Assembly (NCBI GenBank): GCA_020543525.1
Contig: JAHYIO010000007.1
Location: 124,001 to 188,000, forward strand
From: Coriolopsis trogii
Lineage: Eukaryota > Basidiomycota > Agaricomycetes > Polyporales > Polyporaceae
Length of the DNA stretch: 64,000 bases
Direction of reading: 5' to 3'
The notes under the pieces were generated by a model, which was not told the DNA's origin, made no database searches, and was given only the letters and a program-made list of their open reading frames with translations. The position numbers and the translations under genes are program-made. Positions 23,829 to 34,710 of the stretch are shown one piece after another; the first letter of the stretch is position 1, and each line of letters starts with the position of its first letter.

Positions 23829-26318
23829 ATGTCCAACGGTCGCCACATCGGGACCCTCATCGTCGTCATCTTGAAAGCGGTGTGTGTATACCCCCTCCCC
23901 CCTCTCGGCCGTCGGTTGACCAAACCGTGTCTTCCTCACCTTGATACCGTCGCCGTCGTGTCGTGGACCTCAGAGGAACCTCCCGAACAAGCGTCACATA
24001 GGCAAGCAAGACCCCTACTGTCAAGTCATCTTCAATGGTGAGAAGCGCCGCACCAAAGCCATAAAGCGTGGTGGCCAGCATCCGGAATGGGACGAGGAGA
24101 TCCGTTTCGAACTCTATGAGGACGTAGACGAACTTCCGCATGTTCCTGGTGCGGAGACCCCGCCCCCTCCACCCCCGAAGAACAACGGGAAGGGTCCCCC
24201 GAAGGTCAAGGGTGGCAACTTCATGATGCTGGCCTGCTATGCAGACGATCCCCGCGACCCGGATCTGATTGGGGAGACGAAGGTGGATCTGACGGAGGTG
24301 TTGACCAAGGGCGAGACGGATGGTGCGTGACAAGAGCATATAACAACGTGTTGCTTCTGATGCAGATCGCCTACCTTTTAGAATGGTTCACGGTCATGCA
24401 CAAGGAAAAGTACTGCGGCGAGGTGTACCTGGAGTTGACCTTCTGGCTTAACGTACGCATCGCTAGCGGTCACACTTGGGACGTAATACTAATGCAGATA
24501 GGATACCAGGAACCACCACCGACAAAGAAGGTGACTACTAAACCGGTCAACAATGGGCAATATGGCGGTCGAGGAACATTCATGCCCATAGGAGACTCGT
24601 CATCGTCATCACTTACCGACCTCACACGGATGAGCTCCATAGACAGCCGTGACGAGATCCGCCGCGAGAATTTGCCCCCTTCGCTACGATCATCCAGTTC
24701 CCGGTTGGATATCTATGTTGCGCCTTACGAGACTACTCGGTCTCATGGCTCGTCAGTCGATGGTATTGTAAACGACTTTGCTGAACTGAGAGTGGACCAA
24801 GTAAATAGACGACAGAGCATGCCGGTGCGTTGCGTCCTGACTCAGCCTTCGATATACGCCGATGCTTATAGCAATCATATATAGGCACAAACTAGCAGCT
24901 ATCTTCCACGGCCAACATCCGCGATGGCAGCGCCGGTAGATCACTCTGCATATTCTGCACACAGCCAGCGTCAGTCAACGTACTCTGACGGTGGAGGATA
25001 TTCATACGACTACAACAACACGGTGCCTCCTCAGCCCTACCGCCACGACTCGGGCTCCCTTCCAGACCCTTACCAACCCCCATACGAGCAAGCGGTAACC
25101 CCCGCACCGTCGAATTTCCATGGTCCTGGTCGCCCCAGGTACAGCCTGCCTCCAGCGTCTTCTGGATTTATGCCTCTCCCTCAGCCGTCCGGGTTCGTGC
25201 CATTATCCTCAATCCCTCCACAGCCATCCGGGTTCCTACCGCCGCCGACCCCCGCTCCCGGTTATGGAGGTGCCATGGTCCCCACACGAATGCCTTCTTC
25301 GAGTTTTTCCACACTACCACCTCCCCCGGTTGCGTCGTCTGGATTCGCTCCTCAAGGTCCGACGCCGTCGTCGTCCTACCCCCAACTTTCGCAATCTCCT
25401 TCCCATTATTACCCCCCTCCACAGGGACCGCCTCCCTCATCCTTCCCCCAGCACCCCCCTCCGCCATCATCCTTCTCGTCAGCGGCTCCCCCTACCTCAT
25501 CATACCCTCAAAACCCCGCTCCCACCTCGTCATATCCCCAGCAACCCCCACCGCTTCCACCCGCATCCGCTCCTCCAGGCCAACAGTCATCTTACGCCCA
25601 TTCTCCGTCAACGCCAGTTCTTACTCACTATACACACTCTGCACCTCCAGAGCAACCTCCGTACGGCAACCACATGACGTCGTCTCCCTCCCATGACAAT
25701 ATTCCACCTCCGCCTCCCTTAGACAGCCCTTCTAGTAGTCAACATCTAGGCTCCAGACCGTTGCCTCAGCCGGGACAGCAACCCTCACATTATCCACCTC
25801 AGTCCCATCGGGGGCCATCCCTACCACTCCCGCCTTCGAGTTCGCAGGGTTTGTACAATGGTACTCAGAATCCTCCCTCGTTCCCGAACGCACTGTCATA
25901 CCAATCTATTCCTCCGCCCCCACCACTCCCTCAGCAGTCTGCGCCTCCACCTTCATCGTCATTTTCGAACGGACAGCTCGCAGTTCCTGGGCCTCCCCCG
26001 CCGTTGCCTACATCATCGTCATTACAGCAACCTCCTCAGCCACCCAAAAGGCGACCAAGTCTCCCGCCACCTCCTGTGACCTACCAGCAGCAGCAGTCCG
26101 CATTCCAGGCTTTGCCTCCGCCACCTCCGCCCCCGAGTCTGCCTTCCCACATGCAGTACGAGCCCCAGGCGGGCGGATTCTCTCCGACTAGTCAAGGCCA
26201 GGGCTATTACCCTGGACCTCCCCCACGGCCTCCCCAATATCTTCCTCCCAATCCTCAGCAGTCGGGTGGATATTCGCAACCTATCCCACAGGGCTCTGAG
26301 TATAGCTACGAACAATAA
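23829..26318 (+). CDS. C2-domain protein with long proline-rich tail (Inn1/Fic1/Cts1-like)
   Basis: Likely cytokinesis protein of the ingression family (yeast Inn1, fission yeast Fic1, Cryptococcus Cts1), which link the actomyosin ring to septum formation through PXXP contacts with SH3 proteins. The N-terminal C2 domain is rebuilt from exons: MSNGRHIGTLIVVILKA, ARNLPNKRHIGKQDPYC, GGQHPEWDEEIRFELYED, and DPDLIGETKVDL, then EWFTVMHKEKYCGEVYLEL. The rest, more than 500 residues, is Ser-rich then extremely Pro/Ser/Gln-rich with many PPPPP and PQPSGF-type units. Introns inferred include 23881-23972 and one ending near 24372; all join in frame. Domain order and composition fit the family well; orthology is inferred. 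Confidence 0.82.
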
Positions 26319-26764
26319 TGATGAAACTCCAGGGTCTGTGGCACATCTCTTACCGTCGCATACGTATCCTCCCATCCCTCTGTAGCAGTCCCGCCTCTCT
26401 GTCCCGTCTCTTCTGTCGTGTTTCAATAATTCGGACATCCCGCTATCGTCGCTTGTCATCGTTCCAAACGCTATAACGTCCTACCTCGCAATAGCTTGTT
26501 TCGCCGGACTCGTCTTCCCGCATACAACCATACCGCTTCATACACCCACACAAGTAAAACCTTGACATCGGAAAAGTCAGAAAGGCCACAGATCATTTGT
26601 AGACCTCATCGTGCATCGTCTATACATCGAGTACACCCATCGAGTACACCGCGTCATGCTAATTCGGGAAGAGTGATACGTACTGACCCAGAGGAGCGGG
26701 ACAGCCCAGGCTGCGATTAACGTACTGCAGGGAGGGACCAGTTCGTCGTATATTCCTCTTGTAT
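26319..26764. other. Intergenic, convergent 3' regions
   Basis: This lies between the 3' ends of the C2 gene (plus) and the HIG1-like gene (minus). No gene is supported. Confidence 0.5.
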
Positions 26765-27376
26765 TTATGGTGGTGTCTGTTCAGCAGCGGTCGCCGCCGC
26801 CTCCTGACGTGCCCGCTCCGCCTTCCACTTGGCGATCTCGGTTTCGGTCGCAACAAGCCCACGGCGGGCGAGGTCGATGCGGGCCTCGCGTCGGATGCTG
26901 TTCTCGCGCAGACGTTGCTCGAGCTCGTGCGCTTGGAGCGCGTTCTCGGCGTGTATGCATAGGCCGAGCACGGAGACTTGCAGAGCGGCATCGTGTTGGG
27001 TTGAAAGCAAGTTGCACGGAATATATCAGAACGTGGTAAGGGTACACAAGGATAGAGAGGGATGGATGGGAATCTGCATGGAGTGTTTGGGGGACTATGC
27101 GCACCTATGGTCACAAGCCAGCCTTTAAATGGGAGTGTTTGTCTCCTGTCGGCGTAAAGAAAGTATTTAACATGAACAAGCCCCAAGTGGTCGGTCATCG
27201 TGTTGGAAGTGAGCGACAGCTGAAGGAGGGACGCACCTAAATGTCGGCCATGCGTAGTGACCAATGGCTGCGAGCCCGAGCCCGACGGCGCCGAACTGAG
27301 CTGCTCCTCGAAGGCCCGCCTGAACCTGGATTTGGTACGCCCTCTCTATCTCTTCTTTGCGGCGGTCCCTGTTCAT
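26765..27376 (-). CDS. HIG1/Rcf2-like mitochondrial membrane protein
   Basis: Probable mitochondrial inner-membrane protein related to the N-terminal part of Rcf2, a respiratory supercomplex factor. The start at 27376 gives MNRDRRKEEIERAYQIQ, aligning with the Rcf2 start; an in-frame upstream ATG exists (27541) but that stretch reads like a leader. The first exon holds a membrane segment (AQFGAVGLGLAAIGHYAW). A 42-nt exon adds RRQTLPFKGWLVTI, the HIG1-type loop, and the last exon gives VLGLCIHAENALQAHELEQR (second membrane segment edge) and a charged coiled coil ending AATAAEQTPP. Two introns are inferred, with GT-AG ends. Confidence in the family is moderate. Confidence 0.65.
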
Positions 27377-27674
27377 GCTGGTCTCGAGAACAACCCGGCG
27401 CGTTGAAGCTGGGTAGAAGTTGTAGTGATTGAGTGCGACATGCCGCGCGGACCGATATATGCGGCTTTCGAATTCGGAATGCCTATTACGCGCCGGATAG
27501 TAAGAATTTCCGAGAGTCTCCGAGAATCCGAATGTCACCATAGTTCCATATAGTTCCAAGCCTCACGCATATAGAGTAGACAATAATGACTTGGGGAAAG
27601 CAGGAGATGATACATAAATAACGACATAATTTATGCCAAACGCAATAACGCGACGCTCATAGTATAACGGGAGT

Positions 27675-30125
27675 CTATGTGGATTCTCCTTCAAGTTGCA
27701 TGAAGACGAGCTGATGATCCTCGGAGCATGCCACCATCTGCGTGTCACCGAGAACAACCTGGGTCGCCTTATGGCCCGGGAAACATTGCACCTGTATAGA
27801 TCTCAGTGAACGAATTCCAAGACAATATCTTTCAGACTCACTGTGCGCATGACTTCAGCTGGCTTGCGGAGATCCCAGAGACGCACGCAACCATCCCTCT
27901 CGCTGCCCCCGCAAGCAAACAGATTATTCCGAATATCTCCTGCAAACCATTGTCAGCCGACAAACATTGCAAGCAGGATACGGGATTTGACACTGACCTC
28001 TGGTATACCTTCCATGCACTTTCGTATTGGGATACCCGAACCTCACTACAGGGGCAGCGGGCGCCACGCGAAGGTCCCGTATTTCGAATTGCAGCTCTCG
28101 ATGTCCAAGCTGTAGCGACGAGGTCAGACCACAGTCTGGGCACAGCGCGTCACCGTACATACCTCGACGAGCGCGCATGAAGGCGATGGAACGGGGTGCA
28201 ATCGGTAGACCGAGTTCGACAGCTTGAGCAGATTGACGACTCTCTCTGAGGCAATGTCGTACACCGAGATGCTACAGTCGGCGCTGCCTGATAGTAGCTT
28301 GTTGCTCGTATCTTGGAGGGCGAGCAACGACTGGACCACGGATGTATGCTTGATAGCGAGGCGAACAGGCTCTGCAGGACGGTCGTACTGCATTGTCCAC
28401 CAGTGGACCAAGTGGTCGTACCCGCCTGTTACGAACGTATCCGATTGTAGCGTGGAGGAGATGGCGCTGATGCCACCCTTCTTTTCTGGTTGGTTTGGTC
28501 GATCGTATGTGCCCTTATCCAAGACCTGTTGAACGTGCATCAACATATCGCACTGACTGTGACAGAATATGCACAACATACCTTCTTGCCTTCGATATGA
28601 ACTAGAGAGAGCTGCTGCGCATCGCCGACCCGTCCGAGCGCAATGTCTTTGCGACCGTCTGCACGGGTCAAGACGCACGCATCGTCCACAAGTGGCCGGT
28701 TTCCATCGCCCGACATTGCCGTCCGCAGTGCGGTACACCTGAGGGGACGTTGCTCCACAAGGTCGAGTGACCCACGCATAGTGATGGAAAGTATTCCTCC
28801 TGAAGCCAGCATGACAAGCTTCCGCGGCTTGTCGTGAGCATCCGTCCGAGTCTGCACCACATCTACAGAGTCATGAGAGGATGGGTCGGGTTCGGGTGAC
28901 TCGACGCGGACATGCGTGGCCACAGCATGCACTGCTGACTGATCGAAGAAGTTGTCGTGAGCATTTGAGGACGAATCAGGACCCCTGGAAAGGCTCTGTG
29001 TTTGAGGATCGTCCGATGGGCTGCATGCAGGTTAATGTTGTGCACGCTAACATTCGCAATTGCTAACTTACTTGGAAGCTTCGCCAGTTTCATCCTCAAC
29101 TCGAGAATATACGGGGATCTGAAACCGCAATCGACCTGAACGAAATTTTGGAGCGCGTCCGATGTCTCTAGATGCGGTCTCCATTGCATCTTCCGAAACA
29201 ATTAGGAGTGACGAAACGTGGCTCCCATTTGCTTGTGACGCCGTATTTGGCGTGTTGTCCGCTGCTTGTTCTGGCGATGCCAGCTCTGGACTAGGTAGCC
29301 GCGTAACCAAAGGAGGCGGAGAGTGTACAAGTGGGGGCGTGTTCTCTTCGACCTTCAAGAGCTCCGCACACGTAGCGTTATCACAGGGAGATTCAACGTC
29401 TTGCCTCATGCCCGAAGGAAGCTGCTGATCCAGAAAGCAGAGACTCTCGAGACTATTATGAACAAGCGGTGAACCAGTAGATTCAACACTCATTCTTGGT
29501 TCAACATCATCGTATGTTGAGGGAGGAGACGCGAGGGATGCACAAGTCGCCCAGTCGTACAAGCCAGGTCCAGCAGGTGAGCACTCCTGGAAAATCATGA
29601 TCAGTCAGAATGTTGAAACAGTATGTTTGTGAGGTGACCCAATACCCTGTCTGAAACCTCGAGCTTGATATGGTCTGAGATCGATGTCTCCTGCACGAGA
29701 GATGGTTGTCGAGGTGGTTGCACGTGACTCTCCTTGCGTAGCTCAAGACGTTGCCTCTTGGAAGGATGACCACGCATCCGTCCTCCACCCTCCAAGGTGC
29801 CGAAACGTTGGTGCGGTGGTGCGTCCCGCTGACGAGTCGTGGTAGGATGGGCTCCGCCTCTATCTCTCCTGTGTGGACGCTGACCTCCGCGACCGTTATG
29901 GCTTGAGTTATAACGGGCATCATCATGGTTCGATGCGCTGGGTGCAAAGCCACGTCCACGTCCACGCCCATGTCCACGCCCATGTCCACGTCCGCGCCTG
30001 CTGCCTTGCCCTAGGGCAGGCTCTTGAGTTCGAAAAGCTGGCGTTGTCCGAATAGTGGGGACTACCCCGTTCCCCTTACGAGAATGGCGTACTTCATTAG
30101 GCTGAGCGTCTTCGGTGTAAGGCAT
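27675..30125 (-). CDS. WD40-repeat protein with RG-rich disordered N-terminus (paralogue A)
   Basis: WD40 beta-propeller protein of unknown role. The start chosen (30125, MPYTEDAQPNEV) opens an Arg/Gly/His-rich stretch (GRGHGRGHGRGRGRGF) like RNA-binding RGG tracts. After a short intron, ECSPAGPGLYDW starts a long acidic disordered part. The C-terminal half gives propeller strands: LVMLASGGILSITM, PLVDDACVL, SDTFVTGGYDHLVHWW, NKLLSGSADCSISVYDI, ELQFEIRDLR, NLFACGGSERDGCVRLWDLR. The last exon, found only by splicing, adds VVLGDTQMVACSEDHQLVFM and stops at 27675. Phase-0 introns at 28581-28526 and 28162-28110 match positions in the adjacent plus-strand gene. About seven exons. The two genes look like inverted paralogues. 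Confidence 0.8.
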
Positions 30126-30295
30126 CGCACATGCGAAAACAAAGGGGTGCCCACTGTGGAACAAGAGTGTCGAGCATCGGGTAGTCCGATGAGAGCAGAG
30201 GACAAGAAGATCAGCCACCGGCTGCAGCTAGGACATGACGCTCAGCATCAACTCCAGGGCGTCTACACAACTTTTCCTCTGTCGTCCACCGGCGC
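30126..30295. promoter_or_regulatory. Divergent promoter between the two WD40 paralogues
   Basis: Only 170 bp separate the two head-to-head ATG codons, so both transcripts must start in or near this spacer. Co-regulation is inferred, not shown. Confidence 0.45.
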
Positions 30296-33200
30296 ATGAG
30301 TCTTTCGACTAAACGCTCAGCTTCGCCTCTCCCCCTCCAATTCGACAGTATCAGCAGAAAACGACACGCGAGTGATCTAAGCAAGGACAAGGCCAAAGGC
30401 AAGGGGAAAGACAAGCTGAAGGACCATGCCCGATCTTCGACCGTAGCTGTGGCTCTGAGTGATGGGCCTGCATCCAATGGTCAGGAAATCCTCTCGCTTT
30501 CCCCAGCACTTCAGCAGCATATGAGGCACGAAAACATCAACGACCTCATCCTCCGTACTACCGCTCGACTGGCTGCCGAGAAGAAGAGACTCATCAGAGC
30601 TCCGCGATTACTGTGAGTACGGGGAGGGGTCTACAGGTAGGGGACGATGCTGAGTGTATGGCTTGAGGTCGGATGGCATTGCGTTCGACTGGTACATCTT
30701 ACACACTATACTGGATCGATTCGCCTCAGATGTGCTCCAGGGTATACGACGCCTCCACGCAAGGTGAAGAAATGAAGAAATTGTTGTCAGTGTAAGTGCT
30801 CGGCATCTAAATCGATCATTGACATTTATCCACCTCGATACTCGAAATTTACGCTATGTGTGGCCTTCCTATGCTTGTCTCCTCCCGTCATCCAAGGTCT
30901 CTCGCGATGATTTCGTTCCGTATACTCATGCTTGGTATGTTTTCAGGCGAGGTATAAGGAAGGAGGACCTCGAGAGAGTCTTGCTTCGAACGAGGCCGAC
31001 GCCTAGCCCACCTCTCCAAACCGCCGGAGAAGGGTTCAGTCTGACGCAAACAGTCAGATTTCCTACGCACAACCCAGATAGAGGGCGTCGAAGCCTTCCC
31101 ATCCTGCCCTATCTCAGTGCAGGCGATGCAAATGATCCTATCATCATTGACAGTGATGACGACACAGCAGAAATACATGAGCCTGATAAGTATGCCGTCC
31201 CCCCAACGCGTTCAACTGCAAGGGAATGCACCCCTGAAGTGGGAGCCTCCAGGCATGACGTTCATGGAGAGATCCAACAGGTGACGGCATCTCCAGGGAA
31301 CCTCTGTATCCCGCCGCATGACGTCGGCTTGGGAGGCCAGTCTATGGACGAGGAGTTGATGCTCGTCGCTTCCCGCCACGACTCGCCATCACCCGAACAA
31401 CAGCCACCGCAGTTATCGTTAGTCCCTTCTGAGATTACGTCCTCGGTACATGTCTCACCATATTTGATCTAGAGAACGTTTTTCGGTCCTAAGTTATGCA
31501 TCTCCACGTTCCGAATCCCGAGTTTTGCCAGAAGTCATTGAGGAGGGTGATTCCCACTCTTCGGACATGAATCCGGACAAGCCGTCTGGGAGCGCTACTG
31601 ACATTCGCCAGGGTTCCCCGAGCTCTCACACTTTGAACTGTCCGGACTCCGAGCTTCAGGGCGGTTCTAGGAAGGGAAGGGCTGACTATGGGCAATGGAA
31701 GATCTTTGCGGAATCTTCGAGCGATATTGACGTGGACGCCGGTCGTCAGTCCAGCAGGGAATCGTCTGTGGCCAGGACTCCCCCTCCTCACCAGGCGTCC
31801 GTCAACGCCATCCCGGGCTTCGACTTCTTCCCCCAGTCCTATGACACCTCGGGCCTTGTTGCCCCACTTTTGCCTCGGCCCGGTCCACATCCCACTGCCA
31901 GTGGGCGCGAACGTTCAACCCCGCGTCGGGCCCCAGTATTGCCTCACAAGACCTCTTATCAATCTCCCCGTACGAGTCCCGAGACAGCCAGCAAACACAG
32001 TGATGCCGAAGTTAGTCCACCACCGCGCCCACTCGGAGGACGCAGGCCGGTGCGACGGGTTCACTTGATAGAGGAGAGTAGTGACCCTTCCGAAGACGAT
32101 TCAGACGTCAACGGGAGCAAGGTTCCGAAACCCCCAACGGGTCATGGACGATCTCGAACGACTTCCATAAACCTTCGTGGAGCTCGTTCCAGCGGTACTA
32201 CTGGAGCGTCGCAAGACAGAATCCTCGGCCGTCCTCGCGAGCCTCGTTCTATCCCCCGATCCGCGTCCAATTCGAGCAGAAGCGCAGAGCCCGGCTCGGG
32301 CAGCGAAAATGAACACCAGAAAGGTCACGCATCCTCACTTGCAACCAACCCTGGGCACACGGTGATCATCCCGAAGGCCGACTACGCGCGGGGGAGGAGA
32401 CTCCTGGCACCTGCCAATCCGGATTACCCGCTGGCTACGATCCTCATGCGTGGCGAAGCGCACTTCATTGATCAGCGACGGAAGTAAGTGGGTACCACGT
32501 TTATTTCATTATACATACCGAACACTCTGTTGTGGCTGTACAGGACTCGAATTTCTAGGTATTCCCTCCCCGTCGAGGATGATGGGCGACATGTCGAGGA
32601 CGCATGTCTCATAGGCGACGACACGGTCATTGTCGGGTACAATAGAGGCCCTTGTCAGGTATCCTTGATCCCTTTAGCAGATGATCAGGTACGAGACGCT
32701 AGCGGCTTGCTTCAATTGAGCGGGTGACGCTGAAACCATATCGCAGCGTCCGTGCCGCATCGATCTGAGCTACAGAGCGCACTCGAGGGTGATCGAGAAT
32801 CGGACGCTTGGAAGGTCGTCTCCTAATCCAGGAATCGCCTGCCTCGCCCCAGTAGAGCACAACAGCTTCCTTTCAGGTGGGCACGACAAGGCAGTACACC
32901 ATTGGAAGCTCACGTCTGCGAGCCATCGGAGCGAGGGCCGCCAGAGACACTCCGTGAGCGCAATGCGCATCCCGACTGAACACACGCAGCCTGTTCAGGC
33001 TTTAGCCTACTGCGCATGGAATGGCATGGTTTATTCGGCCGCCGGCGACCGCCTTGCGGTGACGCAGCTCGCTGCTCTGGCCCACACAGAGCCACAACGC
33101 GTTTCTGGCAAGGTGACCCAGATACATGTCCACCCGCAGGACCCTCACCTCATTGCGCTTGAGGTATGTCATCTGCCTGTCTCTGGACGCGCCATACGTT

Positions 33201-33992
33201 CGGGTGTGAGACGTGCGGCCGCACGCCCGTTCATCTCCGCCGTGTCGATGCGAGTTATCGTTTGGTAGGATGTTAACATCAGCTAACGGCCATCCACGTG
33301 CAGATCGACCATATGGACTACCAGGTTCACCTATACGACATGCGCTCGGGCGGGTTCGCTCGCAAGCCTTTGCTCGAGTTTGGATACCGTGCCGCACCTC
33401 CGAAGGCGTGCCGCGCGAACGCAAATCCAGCCTCAGGCGGGAACATGCATGTCGGCGGTATCGCCATGACAGGCGTAAGCGGGGGCGCGAGTACCTCGCG
33501 GTCTGCAAGCGGCTTCTCAGTCCCGAAATTGGGGGCCCGGTACACGCGGGGGTCGACAGCAAACTCGCTCTTCGCGCGCGGTTATACCGATGGGGTCGTG
33601 CTGGTATGGGACTACCGGAACGGTGCTCAGCAGGTGCGTGCCGTGGCCGTTTGTCATGATTCCTCCTGCCTTCCTGTGTTCGTGTTTTTGCCGGTGCCCA
33701 CGCCGCCCGTTCGTTGTGGGCGTGTTTCCTATCTGCAGTCTCCCTTGCACCCGATCGAGCAATCGGGCTGTGGTCTTGTGGCTGCGACAACACGTCCCCC
33801 GATCGCTTACGGAAGGGCACTCGTGGGGCTTCTCGCTGACGCTGACGGCTCATCTCTGCACAGAAAGTACTGGAGCGGTTCCGATTCGAGCGACCGGCAG
33901 AGGTCGCGCACACCGTGCTCGCAGGGTCGGACGTGATCGCCTACGGCGGCTACTCGGTCACGTTTTGGAGCACCCTCACGGCCCAGGCATAA
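30296..33992 (+). CDS. WD40-repeat protein with long disordered N-terminus (paralogue B)
   Basis: Large protein (roughly 1000 residues) with a Lys-rich start (MSLSTKRSASPLPL; KDKAKGKGKDKLKD) that may be a nuclear signal, a short helical part (VSRDDFVPYTHAWYVF, GIRKEDLERVLLR), an SIM-like acidic motif (DPIIIDSDDDT) and a long Ser/Pro-rich linker. The C-terminal third is a WD40 propeller: VEDACLIGDDTVIVGY, FLSGGHDKAVHHWKL, AWNGMVYSAAGDRLAV, YQVHLYDMRSGG, SLFARGYTDGVVLVWDYR, DVIAYGGYSVTFW. The IIIDSDDD motif resembles SUMO-interacting sequences; this is suggestive only. Phase-0 introns at 32689-32746 and 33164-33303 coincide with those of the neighbouring gene. Stop at 33992. Confidence 0.8.
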
Positions 33993-34710
33993 TGCGTCAA
34001 GCACGTCAAAGTGTCAGCGCAAGCGCGTTCGGGCAGTTCTTCTGGAGTTTAGGGTCGGAGGAGCACCAAGGGTCACCGATTGCGTGTACGTATCGAAGGC
34101 ACGTCGGAGTACGGATGTACCACCCAGCAGGTATGCAGGGCTGCAGCTGCGCGGGCTCTTTGCGTGCGATCGCGTTCTGCTTCCGCTCATACCCTTCTTG
34201 ATTTCTGTGGCTGCAGGTCGCGGATGCAGAACAGTGTGTACGCGCGTCTGGATCAGCCTTGAGCAATGGCGGAGTGGCCCAGCTCGCGTCTGCGCGCACG
34301 GGACGTGCCTCGCGTGCAGCGGGAGCGTTCTGCGAGCCTTCTCTTGGAAGACGCATGTCCGGCATGCCATATGTGAAGAGTGATCCTACGCTGTTCTGGC
34401 GTGCGCCCAAGGGTAACTAGGTTGCAATCACGGACATGCAGCGCATTAAAGGGCGGCTTCCAGTCTTCTCGGTCGGCCAGAGCACCAGGGACATGTGGGA
34501 CACTCAACGTCAAGAGCATGGAACGCTCTCAGGAAGTCCCGTGTCAGGCGAGAATGGACACCAGATATCGTCGTACGTACAGATTATACAAATGCTGCGG
34601 TACAGCGGCAATACGGGGAGACCCCTTGATAGATACAGAATGTCCCATGTAGATGGAAGCAATATCCAAACCCGTAAATGTGCTGTCAGACATCTCGCAT
34701 GAGCTGTTCC
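33993..34710. other. Intergenic, convergent 3' regions
   Basis: This lies between WD40 paralogue B (plus) and the aminopeptidase (minus). No gene is supported; open frames here lack motifs. Confidence 0.5.

Noticed and set aside
29948..30002. Short direct repeats that might suggest CRISPR or a minisatellite
   Set aside because: The repeats are in frame and encode an RG tract; there are no spacers, and the genome is eukaryotic.
33002..33913. Long minus-strand open frame (about 300 codons)
   Set aside because: It lies opposite the WD40 exons of paralogue B and has no motifs; it mirrors GC-rich coding sequence.
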